Below are positions 52,663-64,000 of a DNA stretch of 64,000 nt, in pieces (positions within the stretch are counted from its first letter, which is position 1; every line of letters begins with the position of its first letter). The notes below the pieces were generated by a model, which saw only the letters and a list, made by a program, of their open reading frames with translations, was not told where the DNA came from and did not search any database. The translations under genes were made by a program, and so were the position numbers. Source of the DNA: JAKFDI01 sp044508835 (GTDB lineage: Bacteria; Pseudomonadota; Gammaproteobacteria; Burkholderiales; Burkholderiaceae_C); contig JBIQHD010000024.1 of assembly GCA_044508835.1 (NCBI GenBank), forward strand, positions 1 to 64,000, given 5' to 3'.

Positions 52663-53615
52663 CGGTCTTCCTTGTCGAGCCACACGCCGATGCCCTGCGC
52701 GTTGAGCTCGATGTCCATGGCGAGCAGTTCCTCGATGCGCGCCGGCGGCAGCGCCGCGCCGTGCGCGCAGATGCGGTCCGCGTACAGCGCCGCCAGCCCG
52801 CGCTTGAGGGCGGCGTGGCGGTCGGGCGCGGATTTCAGCGAGCGCGCCAATGCCACCATCGCGTCGAGCTGCTCGAAGAACTGCCCGGCCAGCCGCGGCA
52901 CGCCGCGCACCGGGCCGTAGTGGGTGAGGTACATCACCTCGGGCCGGTAGCCGAGCATGCGCTCGACCGAGGCGCGCAGCGCGTCGGGCTCGAACTGCAC
53001 CGGCGTGGTGGTCGGCATCACGTAGGCGCCCTGCTCGGTGTCGAACTCGCGGTACGACAGGCCGAAGGTGTCGCCGGTGAAGAAGCCGCGGCTGCGCTCG
53101 TCCCAGATGCAGTGGTGGTGGCGGGCATGGCCCGGCGTGTCGATGAACTCCAGCGGGCGGCCGTTCAGTTCGAGCCGCATGCCGTCGTGCGTCTCGATCA
53201 CGCGCTCGGCGGGTACGCCCTGGATCGCGCCGTAGGAACGAGCCATCTCCTCCTCGCCGTAGACCGCCGTCGCCCCGGCGATCAGCGCCGACGGGTCGAT
53301 GAGATGGCGCGCGCCGCGCGGGTGCACCACCAGCTTCGCATTCGGCAGCGACTGCATCAGCAGGCCCACGCCGCCGGCGTGGTCGAGGTGCACGTGGGTG
53401 GCGATCACGTAGTCCACGTCGCCCGGCTGCAGGCCCAGCGCGCCGAGCGAGCGCAGCAGGCGCCGCACGGCATGGTTGGTGCCGGTGTCGATGAAGGCGG
53501 CGCGGCCGTTCTCCACCAGCAGGTAGCTGGCGTCGAACTGGTCGCGCTGGAAGGCGGTGTCGACGACGTGCACGCCGTGCGGGTGGACATCGAGAAATGG
53601 GGGGAGGGCGGTCAT
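52659..53615 (-). CDS. MBL-fold metallohydrolase
   Basis: A 318-residue metallo-beta-lactamase-fold hydrolase. The metal motif THVHLDHAGG lies near residue 75, further ligands in DTPGHARHHHCIWD (about 155-168), FFTGDTFG (Asp) and the late LTHYGPV (His). The layout resembles glyoxalase II-like or lactonase-like members; the substrate is unknown. The ATG at 53615 has no clear ribosome site, and a start at 53654 is possible. It is translationally coupled to the SDR gene downstream. Confidence 0.88.
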   Translation of the reverse strand: MTALPPFLDVHPHGVHVVDTAFQRDQFDASYLLVENGRAAFIDTGTNHAVRRLLRSLGALGLQPGDVDYVIATHVHLDHAGGVGLLMQSLPNAKLVVHPRGARHLIDPSALIAGATAVYGEEEMARSYGAIQGVPAERVIETHDGMRLELNGRPLEFIDTPGHARHHHCIWDERSRGFFTGDTFGLSYREFDTEQGAYVMPTTTPVQFEPDALRASVERMLGYRPEVMYLTHYGPVRGVPRLAGQFFEQLDAMVALARSLKSAPDRHAALKRGLAALYADRICAHGAALPPARIEELLAMDIELNAQGIGVWLDKEDR

Positions 53616-53673
53616 GCGGGACGTGAGAAGAACAGCAGGCGACGATTCTCCCATCCGTCCCGCGCCCGCGTCG

Positions 53674-54630
<957 letters not shown>

Positions 54631-54791
54631 GGGAACTCCTTCGCGGGACGCCACGCAGCGAGCCGGCAAACGGGATGCCGCGGCCGGCCTGCGGCGTATA
54701 CACCCGAAGGCCCGCGCCGGGCCCCGCCGGCACCGGCAGGCGCCGGCGGCAGGCGCGACAATGCCCGGCTTTTTTCACACGAGGTCCTGCG

Positions 54792-55280
54792 ATGAACCGC
54801 TCACTGCGTTTGCCCTGGATTGCCGCGGCCGCCCTGGCGCTCGGCGCGTGCGCGTCCTACAGCCCGCAAAAACTCTCGCCCGGCACCCCGGTGGCCGAGG
54901 TGCGCAGCGCCATGGGCACGCCCACCAACGAATACCCGGGGCGCGACGGCGCGCGCCGGCTCGAGTACGCCAAGGGACCGTTCGGCCTGCACACCTTCAT
55001 GGTCGACATCGACGCGCAGGGCCGCCTGATCGGCTCGCAGCAGGTGCTGACGCGGGCCACCTTCGACACGATCCGCGTGGGCATGTCGCGCGACGAGGTG
55101 CTCTACCGCATCGGCCGCCCGGCGGACATGCGCACCCTGCCGTACCAGGACCGGCAGCTGTGGTCGTACCGCTACGACGCCATCTTCTGCGAGTGGTTCC
55201 AGGTCAGCCTGAACCCGCGCGGCGAGGTGGTGGACACCGGCTACGCCGCCGACCCGGCCTGCACCAGCGAGGACGACTGA
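54792..55280 (+). CDS. Small outer-membrane lipoprotein, SmpA/BamE-like fold
   Basis: A 162-residue lipoprotein. Signal peptide and lipobox LALGAC place the acylated Cys at about residue 20. Two repeats reading like the SmpA/OmlA fold follow: KLSPGTPVAEVRSAMGTPTNEYPG and TIRVGMSRDEVLYRIGRPADM. The role is unknown; BamE-like proteins help outer-membrane assembly, but this two-repeat protein is probably a relative, not BamE itself. GAGGT is upstream of the ATG. Its stop overlaps the next start in a TGATG. Confidence 0.85.
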   Translation: MNRSLRLPWIAAAALALGACASYSPQKLSPGTPVAEVRSAMGTPTNEYPGRDGARRLEYAKGPFGLHTFMVDIDAQGRLIGSQQVLTRATFDTIRVGMSRDEVLYRIGRPADMRTLPYQDRQLWSYRYDAIFCEWFQVSLNPRGEVVDTGYAADPACTSEDD

Positions 55281-55645
55281 TGGCCTCGCACGACGCGCCG
55301 GTGCTGCACGGCATTCCCAACTGCGACACCGTCAAGCGCGCCCGCGCCTGGCTGGGCGAGCAGGGCGTCGCGTACCGCTTCCACGACTTCAAGAAGGACG
55401 GCGTGCCCGCCGATGCGCTGGCCCGCTGGGCCGGGGCGGTGGGCTGGGAGAAGCTTCTCAACCGCCAGGGCACGACCTGGCGCAAGCTCCCCGAGGCCGA
55501 CAAGGCCGCGGTGCACGACGCCGGCTCGGCGCTGCGCCTGATGCAGGCGCAGCCCAGCGTCATCAAGCGGCCGGTGGTCGACTGGGGCGGCGGCGCGGTG
55601 ACGGTCGGCTTCGACGCGGCGGACTGGGCGCGCCGGGCGGGCTGA
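55280..55645 (+). CDS. ArsC/Spx/YffB-family thioredoxin-fold protein
   Basis: A 121-residue thioredoxin-fold protein of the arsenate reductase/Spx family. GIPNCDTVKRARAWLGEQGVAYRFHDFKKDGVP contains the single active-site Cys near residue 15, and PSVIKRPVVDWG near 93-104 is the usual conserved loop. This form (NCDTVKRA) is typical of YffB-like proteins, reported as glutathione-linked reductases rather than true arsenate reductases. It is coupled to the lipoprotein gene by a one-base overlap (TGATG). Confidence 0.92.
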   Translation: MASHDAPVLHGIPNCDTVKRARAWLGEQGVAYRFHDFKKDGVPADALARWAGAVGWEKLLNRQGTTWRKLPEADKAAVHDAGSALRLMQAQPSVIKRPVVDWGGGAVTVGFDAADWARRAG

Positions 55646-55646
55646 C

Positions 55647-55672
55647 GCCGCCGGTTTCCCCGCGCCGGCGGC
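55647..55672. terminator. Hairpin between convergent genes
   Basis: GCCGCCGG (55647-55654) pairs with CCGGCGGC (55665-55672), an 8-bp stem with a 10-base loop. It fills the 27-base gap between the ArsC-like and Bug-type genes and probably stops both transcripts, although no T tract is present. Confidence 0.55.
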
Positions 55673-56650
55673 TCAGCGGGGCAGCCGGATGCCGGCGCTC
55701 TCGACCACCCGGGCCCACTTGTCGATCTCGCTGGCGATCAGCGCGTCGTAGTGCGCCGGCGTCGAGCCCACCGGCTCCATGCCGAGCCGCTCCATGCGCG
55801 CGCGCAGCCCGGGCGACGCCACGGCGGCGGCGATGTCGGTGCCGATGCGGTCGAGCAGCGGCCGGGGCACGCCCGCCGGCGCGATCACGCCGATGATGCT
55901 CATCGCGGAGAAGCCGGGCACCGTCTCCGTGATCAGCGGGATCTCCGGGTGGTCCGCCGCGCGCCGGGGGCTGGCCAGGCCGAGCACCTTCAGGCGCCCG
56001 TCCTTCACGAAGGGCAGGGACGAGAACAGCACGTCGAACAGCAGCGGCACGCGGCCGCCGATCACGTCCTGCCGCGCCGGCGTGCTGCCCTGGTAGGGCA
56101 CGTGCACCATGCCGATGCCGGCCATGCGCCCGAGCAGCTCGCCGGCGAGATGCGGGCCGGTGCCGATGCCGGGCGTGGCGAAGTTCAGCTCGCCGGGGTG
56201 CTTCCTCGCGTAGGCGATGAATTCCGGCACCGTGTCGAAGGGCGCCGACGGGTGGGCGAACAGGCCGTAGTGCGCCAGCGCGAGCTGCGACACGCCGGCG
56301 AGGTCCTTCTTCGTGTCGTAGGGCAGGCGGGGCTGCAGGCTCGGGTTGACCATCAGCGCGCTGATGGCCATGCCCAGCGTGTAGCCGTCGGGCGGCGCGG
56401 CGGCGACGTGCTGCGTGCCGACGATGGTGCCGCCGCCGGGCCGGTAGTCGACGACGACGGGCTGCTTCCACCTCGCCTGCAGCGCCTCGGCCAGCAGGCG
56501 CGCCACGATGTCGGTCGGCCCGCCCGGCGGGAAGGGCACCGTCAGCTTGACGGGCCGGGCCGGCCAGCGGGCCGGCTGGGCCGGCGACGGCAGCGCCAGC
56601 GCGCCGAGGGCGCCGAGAAGCAGGCGGCGCGGCGGGCGCACCGGGTTCAT
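55673..56650 (-). CDS. Bug/TctC-family tripartite tricarboxylate-type substrate-binding protein
   Basis: A 325-residue periplasmic receptor of the Bug family, large in Burkholderiales. A twin-Arg-like or Sec signal peptide (PPRRLLLGALGALALPSPAQPA) is followed by the family block VKLTVPFPPGGPTDIVARLLAEAL, then VVVDYRPGGGTIVGTQHVA and NFATPGIGTGPHLAGELL. No TctA or TctB membrane genes are adjacent, as usual for orphan Bug proteins. The ATG at 56650 overlaps the stop of the AlkC-like gene (ATGA), an unusual partner. The ligand is probably a carboxylate. Confidence 0.93.
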   Translation of the reverse strand: MNPVRPPRRLLLGALGALALPSPAQPARWPARPVKLTVPFPPGGPTDIVARLLAEALQARWKQPVVVDYRPGGGTIVGTQHVAAAPPDGYTLGMAISALMVNPSLQPRLPYDTKKDLAGVSQLALAHYGLFAHPSAPFDTVPEFIAYARKHPGELNFATPGIGTGPHLAGELLGRMAGIGMVHVPYQGSTPARQDVIGGRVPLLFDVLFSSLPFVKDGRLKVLGLASPRRAADHPEIPLITETVPGFSAMSIIGVIAPAGVPRPLLDRIGTDIAAAVASPGLRARMERLGMEPVGSTPAHYDALIASEIDKWARVVESAGIRLPR

Positions 56651-57783
56651 GCCGGGCCGACGTCCAGCTCGAACGCCGCCTCGGCCATCGGCCGGCCGTT
56701 CACCCGGATCTCCACGCGGTGCAGGCCGGCGTGGTAGCGGCGCGTCGTGACGGCCTTCATCGAATGCCGCCGGGCGAGCACGCGGCGTTCCCCGCCGGCG
56801 AGCTCCAGCGACCAGCCCTTGAACACCTTGGCCGTGCTGTGGCCGCGCGCCTTGACGTGGTGCACGGCGTAGTCGACGACGAGCCGCTGCGGCGCGGAGG
56901 CGGTGGATTCGAGCGCGAGGTCGATCTGCAGCGACTCGCCCACCGCCAGGCGCGCCGGCGCGAGGCGGAGGCGCGCATGGCCGGTGAAGGCATCGCCGAG
57001 GCCCCAGGCCGCCAGCATCGCGCCATCGCCCTGCTTGACGAGCGTGCGGCTCGCGTGCCGCAGCAGCGCGCGCCGTTCGGGCGAGGCGCCGGGCAGGTGC
57101 TCGCGCACCCAGGCGACGACCAGCGCCGGGTGGTCCTTCGCGATGTCGTTCAGGTGGTTGGCCACGCTTCGGCGCACGTACTCGCTCGGGTCGTCCTGCA
57201 GTGCGCGCAGCAGCGGCAGGGTGGGCGTGGGGTCGGCGATCAGCGGCTTGAGCACCATGCCCCAGGGCAGGCGCGGGCGGCTGCCCTCGCTCGCCAGGCG
57301 GCGCACGTGCGGGCTCGGGTCGCGCGTCCAGCGCGCCAGCGTGGGCCAGGCCACGTCGGGGTGGCGCAGCAGGAAGGGGCGGACCGCCCATTCGGCCGAG
57401 AAGCGCTGCGTCATCGCGTGCAGCGACTGCAGGGCGCGCGGCACGTCGCCGTGGCCGTGGCGCGCCACGTACTCGGTGAGCGGCCACACGGCCCAGCCGG
57501 CCAGGCCGTCGTCGCGCGCGCCGAGCGGGCTGTCGGCATCGCCGTTGGGCGCAGCGAGCGCGGCCTCCATCACCGCCGCGGCGGCACCGAAGTCGCGCGG
57601 CAGCGTGTGCTCCAGCGCGCCGCACAGGTGGTGGCAGCGCGCCTTCAGCTCCAGCGCGTCGAGGCCGTCCAGCGCCAGCGCCTCGAAGCGCTCGCGCCCG
57701 AAGGCCGGGGAGGCACGGTGGAGGTGCTTCCCCATCGCCCGCACCAGGCGGGCGTCGAGGAAGTTCTTGAACGGCTCGGCCAA
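56647..57783 (-). CDS. DNA alkylation repair protein, AlkC-like
   Basis: A 378-residue HEAT-like repeat protein of the AlkC/AlkD glycosylase superfamily. MAEPFKNFLDARLVRAMGKHL at the N-terminus, WAVRPFLLRHPDVAWPTLARWTRDPSPHVRRLASEGSRPRLPWG and DDPSEYVRRSVANHLNDIAKDHP are typical. The C-terminal 110 residues form a beta-rich Ig-like domain (about 265-378), which in known AlkC proteins contacts DNA. It removes alkylated bases such as 3-methyladenine. It precedes the Bug-type gene with overlapping codons. Confidence 0.9.
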   Translation of the reverse strand: MAEPFKNFLDARLVRAMGKHLHRASPAFGRERFEALALDGLDALELKARCHHLCGALEHTLPRDFGAAAAVMEAALAAPNGDADSPLGARDDGLAGWAVWPLTEYVARHGHGDVPRALQSLHAMTQRFSAEWAVRPFLLRHPDVAWPTLARWTRDPSPHVRRLASEGSRPRLPWGMVLKPLIADPTPTLPLLRALQDDPSEYVRRSVANHLNDIAKDHPALVVAWVREHLPGASPERRALLRHASRTLVKQGDGAMLAAWGLGDAFTGHARLRLAPARLAVGESLQIDLALESTASAPQRLVVDYAVHHVKARGHSTAKVFKGWSLELAGGERRVLARRHSMKAVTTRRYHAGLHRVEIRVNGRPMAEAAFELDVGPA

Positions 57784-57850
57784 TCAGTCCCCCGTCGCGG
57801 CTGGTGCTGTCCGCGACGTACGAACCTGCGCCATCAAGTGGACGCCGCGG

Positions 57851-57985
57851 GTCCGGCTTTGCCGGCCCGCCAGCGGCCGCCTTGCAGGCCGCGCCGGGCC
57901 AGTGGCCCGGCTCTTCGCCAGGCACGAAAGTTCCACTGGACCTTTCGTGTCCGGGCTCAGCCCCCTGGAGGGGGCGCGCGAAGCG
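57851..57985. repeat. Cluster of intergenic palindromes between alkC-like gene and acnA
   Basis: Four hairpins follow one another: CCGGC-TTT-GCCGG (57853-57865), CCGGGCC-AGT-GGCCCGG (57894-57910), CACGAAAG...CTTTCGTG (57923-57930 with 57942-57949, whose loop contains TCCACTGGA, itself a palindrome), and CCCCC-TGGA-GGGGG (57961-57974), then a GCGCG inverted pair. The 218-bp gap (57784-58001) holds no gene. They probably include a terminator for acnA. Confidence 0.7.
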
Positions 57986-58001
57986 CGTAGGGGGTGGGAC
58001 A

Positions 58002-60845
<2,844 letters not shown>

Positions 60846-60938
60846 GGCGGGAAGCCTCTCGTGCGGTTGTTGTTCGGAGCGTCCGGACGCGCGCCGGGTC
60901 ATTGTGTCGCCGTGCGCATGACCGGTCGCGCGGTCGGG

Positions 60939-63900
60939 TCAAGCGCGGCCGGCGGCGGGTTGCAGCAGGCGCCCGATCTCGCGCAGCACCGTGTCGAGCT
61001 CGGCGACGACGCGCTGCAGCGCCTCGCTCGCGCGCGGCTCGTCCTGCGCGGCGAGCGCGGCGTGCAGCACCTGCGTCATGCCGTGCAGCGTGCGCGCGCC
61101 GATGGTGCCCGACAGGCCCTTGAGGTCGTGCGCGCGCCGCATCGCGCCGTTCCAGTCGCCCTGGGCGAGGGCCGTGGTCATCAGCTCGGCGAAGCCGCGC
61201 TCGGCCTCGACGAAGCCCTGCAGCAGGCGCCGGTACAGCTCGGCCTTGCCCATGCAGCGGGCCAGGCCGTCGGCGGTGTCGATGGCGGTGCCGCCGTCGT
61301 CGCTCCAGGCGCCGCTCATCGTGGTCTTGTGCCCGTCGTCCGGCGGCGGGCGGCGCGACTCGATCCACTGCGCCATGGTCTCGAGCATGTGGTTGACGTT
61401 CAGCGGCTTGGTGATGTGCGCGTTCATGCCGCTGGCAAGCGCCCGTTCCCGGTCCTCGGCCAGCGCGCTGGCGGTCATGGCGATCACCGGCAGCGTCTTC
61501 CAGCGCGGGTCGGCGCGCAGCATGCGGGTGGCGGTGTAGCCGTCCATCACCGGCATCTGGCAGTCCATCAGCACGCCGTCGAAGGGGCCGTTGTGCTCGA
61601 GCTGCAGCAGCGCCTCGCGACCGTCGCCGGCGATCACGGCCTCCATGTGCGCGCGCCGCAGCAGCTCGCGCGCGAGCTCCTGGTTCAGCGGATGGTCCTC
61701 GACCAGCAGGATGCGCGCGCCGGCCAGCCGCTGGCGCGCCGCGTCGTCGAGCTGCGTCGGCCGGTGGCTCGGGCGGCGCAGCGCCGCCACGTCCTCGCCG
61801 GGGCGCGCCTGGCGCAGCGCGTCGTGCAGCGTGGAGGGCGTCACCGGCTTCTGCAGCACCGCCGCGAGCGGCAGGTCCTGGCTCACCCGCACCGCCTCGT
61901 CGCGCGAGAACGCGGTGATCAGGATGACGCCCGGCTGCGTCGGCAGCGCCATCTCGAACACGCGGCGGGCGACGGCCACGCCGTCCGGGGCGGGCATCTT
62001 CCAGTCGACCAGCACCCAGCCGTAGGCGGCGGGCGCGGCGCCGAGCATGGCCAGCGCCTGCGCGCCCGAGCTGCTGCGGTCGACGGCGATGCCCAGCTGC
62101 TCGACCATGCGCGACAGCACCTCCAGCGCCGCGGCGTTGTCGTCGACCACCAGCGCGCGCAGGCCGCTGCGCGCGGGCAGGGCGGCGGGCGGCTCCTTCG
62201 CGGCCGCGCCGCTGTGGCCGAAGCGGGCGTTGAAATGGAAGGTGGAGCCCCGGCCCGGCGTGCTCTCGGCCCACAGCCGCCCGCCCATGCGTTCCACCAG
62301 CTGGCGGCAGATCACCAGGCCCAGGCCCGTGCCGCCGAAGCGGCGCGTGGTGGAGCTGTCGGCCTGCACGAAGGGCTGGAACATGCGCGCGAGCTGCTCC
62401 TGCGTGATGCCCAGGCCCGTGTCGCGCACCCAGCCGTGCAGCACCACGCCGCTGTCGTCGCTGGCTTCGAGCTCCATGCCCACGGTCACCTCGCCGCGGT
62501 CGGTGAACTTGATGGCGTTGCTGCCCAGGTTGACCAGCACCTGGCGCAGCCGCGTCGGGTCGCCCACCAGCCGCTGGGGCAGGTCGCGGCCGGCGCTGAA
62601 CAGCAGCTCCAGCCCCTTCTCCTCGGCCTTGAGGCCGAGCACGTCGGCCATCTCGGTGATGACGGCGTCGAGCGCGAAGTCGATGTGCTCCAGCTCCATG
62701 TGGCCGGCCTCGATCTTCGACACGTCCAGGATGTCGTTGAGGATCTGCAGCAGGTTGCGCGCCGAGACGTGGGCCTTCTCCACGTAGTCGCGCTGGCGCG
62801 GCAGCAGGCCGTCCTCCAGCGCGAGGTGCGTCATGCCGATGATGGCGTTCATCGGCGTGCGCAGCTCGTGCGACATGTTGGCGAGGAAGCTCGACTTGGT
62901 CTGGCTCGCCGCCTCGGCCGCCTCGCGCGCGTGCCGGGTGGCGAGCTCGGCCTGCTTGCGCGCGGTGATGTCCTCGATCACGGCGCAGAACTGCGGCTCG
63001 CCCATCCATTCGAGGGCGATCACGCTCACGTCGGCGTCGAACTCGCCGCCGTCGAGCCGGCGGAAGCGCCACTCGAAGCTCTGCACGCGCTCGGCGGTGC
63101 CGGTGTGCCGGCGCATCAGCTCGAGCGCGCGTTCGCTGCTCGGCGCGCCGCCGGGCTGGTGCTCGGCCGACAGCGGCGGGAACCACACCACGCGGCCGAT
63201 GAGGCGGCGCGGGTTGTCGGCGCCGAACAGGGTGAGCGCCGCCGGGTTGCAGCGCGTGATGCCGCGGCGCCGGTCGAAGAACAGGTAGCCGTTGGGCGCA
63301 TGCTCGAACACCGCGGCCAGGCGCGTCTCGGTCTCGCGCCGGGCCGAGATGTCGAGCCAGTAGCCGTTGTAGGTGGTGCTGCCGTCGGTCTCGCGCAGCG
63401 GCGTGCTGTGCACCAGCACCCAGCGCACCTTGTCGCCCTGGTGCACGGCGAACTCCACCGGCCGGATCGGCGGGCGTGCCGCCGTGTCGCCAGCCAGCCG
63501 CCACGGCAGCGTGGGGTCCTCGTGCAGGGTGTTGGCGTCGACGCCGAACAGGTCCTCGACCCCGCTGCCGATGAAGGTGAAGCGCCCCGTGCCGCCGGTG
63601 GGCTGCTGGTAGCGGAAGACCGTCATCGGCAGGGCCTGCGTCAGGTTGAGCAGTTCGCGCCGCGCCTGCAGCGCGACTTCCAGCAGCTCCAGGCGGCGCC
63701 CCGCCGCCCACAGCAGCAGCAGGCCGGCCAGCCACACCGACAGGGTGGCGATGACGTGGCCGCCCAGGATGCCGGCGGGGCCGGCCAGCGGCGTCAGCGC
63801 CCAGACGGTGAAGGGCCAGTCGCCCAGGCGCGTGGAGGCGGCGATGTGGCGCTTGCCGTCGATCTCCACCAGCGCCGTGGTCTGGCTGCCCACGTGCACC

Positions 63901-64000
63901 TGCGTGATCGGCCAGGCCAGCAGCTCGGGCGTGCGGCGGTAGATCGCCTGCCAGTCCGCCGGCGGCGGCGCGTGCGCGACGGGCAGGCGCTGCAGCAGGT
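60939..64000 (-). CDS. Hybrid sensor histidine kinase with two receiver and HPt domains (5' end outside window)
   Basis: A multidomain kinase, truncated at its N-terminus because the reading frame stays open to the window edge; about 1,019 residues are visible. In order: the end of a periplasmic sensor domain, one membrane helix near ATLSVWLAGLLLLWA, two PAS-like domains, a histidine kinase domain with H-box ANMSHELRTPMNAIIGM and ATP-binding NLGSNAIKFTDRGE and GLGLVICRQL, a receiver with LVDWKMPAPDG, a second receiver with GVLMDCQMPVMDGYTATRM, and an HPt domain with RRAHDLKGLSGTIGARTL. It is an unorthodox phosphorelay kinase. Its partner and signal are not seen here. Confidence 0.94.
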   Translation of the reverse strand, partial: LLQRLPVAHAPPPADWQAIYRRTPELLAWPITQVHVGSQTTALVEIDGKRHIAASTRLGDWPFTVWALTPLAGPAGILGGHVIATLSVWLAGLLLLWAAGRRLELLEVALQARRELLNLTQALPMTVFRYQQPTGGTGRFTFIGSGVEDLFGVDANTLHEDPTLPWRLAGDTAARPPIRPVEFAVHQGDKVRWVLVHSTPLRETDGSTTYNGYWLDISARRETETRLAAVFEHAPNGYLFFDRRRGITRCNPAALTLFGADNPRRLIGRVVWFPPLSAEHQPGGAPSSERALELMRRHTGTAERVQSFEWRFRRLDGGEFDADVSVIALEWMGEPQFCAVIEDITARKQAELATRHAREAAEAASQTKSSFLANMSHELRTPMNAIIGMTHLALEDGLLPRQRDYVEKAHVSARNLLQILNDILDVSKIEAGHMELEHIDFALDAVITEMADVLGLKAEEKGLELLFSAGRDLPQRLVGDPTRLRQVLVNLGSNAIKFTDRGEVTVGMELEASDDSGVVLHGWVRDTGLGITQEQLARMFQPFVQADSSTTRRFGGTGLGLVICRQLVERMGGRLWAESTPGRGSTFHFNARFGHSGAAAKEPPAALPARSGLRALVVDDNAAALEVLSRMVEQLGIAVDRSSSGAQALAMLGAAPAAYGWVLVDWKMPAPDGVAVARRVFEMALPTQPGVILITAFSRDEAVRVSQDLPLAAVLQKPVTPSTLHDALRQARPGEDVAALRRPSHRPTQLDDAARQRLAGARILLVEDHPLNQELARELLRRAHMEAVIAGDGREALLQLEHNGPFDGVLMDCQMPVMDGYTATRMLRADPRWKTLPVIAMTASALAEDRERALASGMNAHITKPLNVNHMLETMAQWIESRRPPPDDGHKTTMSGAWSDDGGTAIDTADGLARCMGKAELYRRLLQGFVEAERGFAELMTTALAQGDWNGAMRRAHDLKGLSGTIGARTLHGMTQVLHAALAAQDEPRASEALQRVVAELDTVLREIGRLLQPAAGRA

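Overview
The window is very G+C rich, densely coding DNA with no tRNA, rRNA, CRISPR array, insertion sequence or phage gene that I can see. The gene content (a Bug/TctC-type receptor, Entner-Doudoroff edd-eda pair, CaiB transferases, a FecI/FecR/TonB receptor unit, many acyl-CoA enzymes) and the palindromic intergenic repeats suggest a chromosomal segment of a betaproteobacterium of the order Burkholderiales, probably near Comamonadaceae. That placement is inference.

Bases 1-28,000 are an accessory catabolic block. Left part: two acyl-CoA dehydrogenases, a VOC protein, a CaiB-like CoA transferase, two crotonases, an SDR, an acyl-CoA ligase, a MaoC hydratase and a GntR/FCD regulator. Middle part: a minus-strand run beginning with an N,N-dimethylformamidase-like hydrolase, followed by a complete oligopeptide-type ABC importer, a class III aminotransferase and an M16 peptidase, with a penicillin-acylase-family hydrolase just upstream. 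Right part: a second GntR/FCD regulator, a split transketolase, and an OtnC-like decarboxylase with an OtnK-like kinase. An 11-base palindrome (TATATGATATA and close variants) occurs in six promoter regions of this block and nowhere else that I noticed. It ties these operons into one candidate regulon, whose substrate may be an amide-linked compound with an acyl part and a sugar-acid-like part. This is the most interesting feature of the window.

Bases 28,000-39,150 hold an orphan amino-acid-type binding protein divergent from a MarR regulator, then an iron-uptake unit: FecI-like sigma factor, FecR, TonB-dependent siderophore receptor with a Fur-box-like site, a DUF4198 protein, and a MacA-MacB-OMF tripartite exporter joined by overlapping start and stop codons.

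Bases 39,150-64,000 look like ordinary chromosome: ChaC-like cyclotransferase, AsmA-like protein, edd-eda with a HexR-like operator between -35 and -10, two Hsp20 chaperones, a hemerythrin protein with an NsrR-like site, glyoxalase I, a thioesterase divergent from marR-MFS, an FMN oxidoreductase-tetR operon with a twin operator, a GDT1-type transporter, SDR-MBL pair, UDP-glucuronate decarboxylase-like epimerase, small lipoprotein, Spx/ArsC protein, Bug receptor with AlkC-like glycosylase, aconitase A, and a hybrid histidine kinase cut by the window end.
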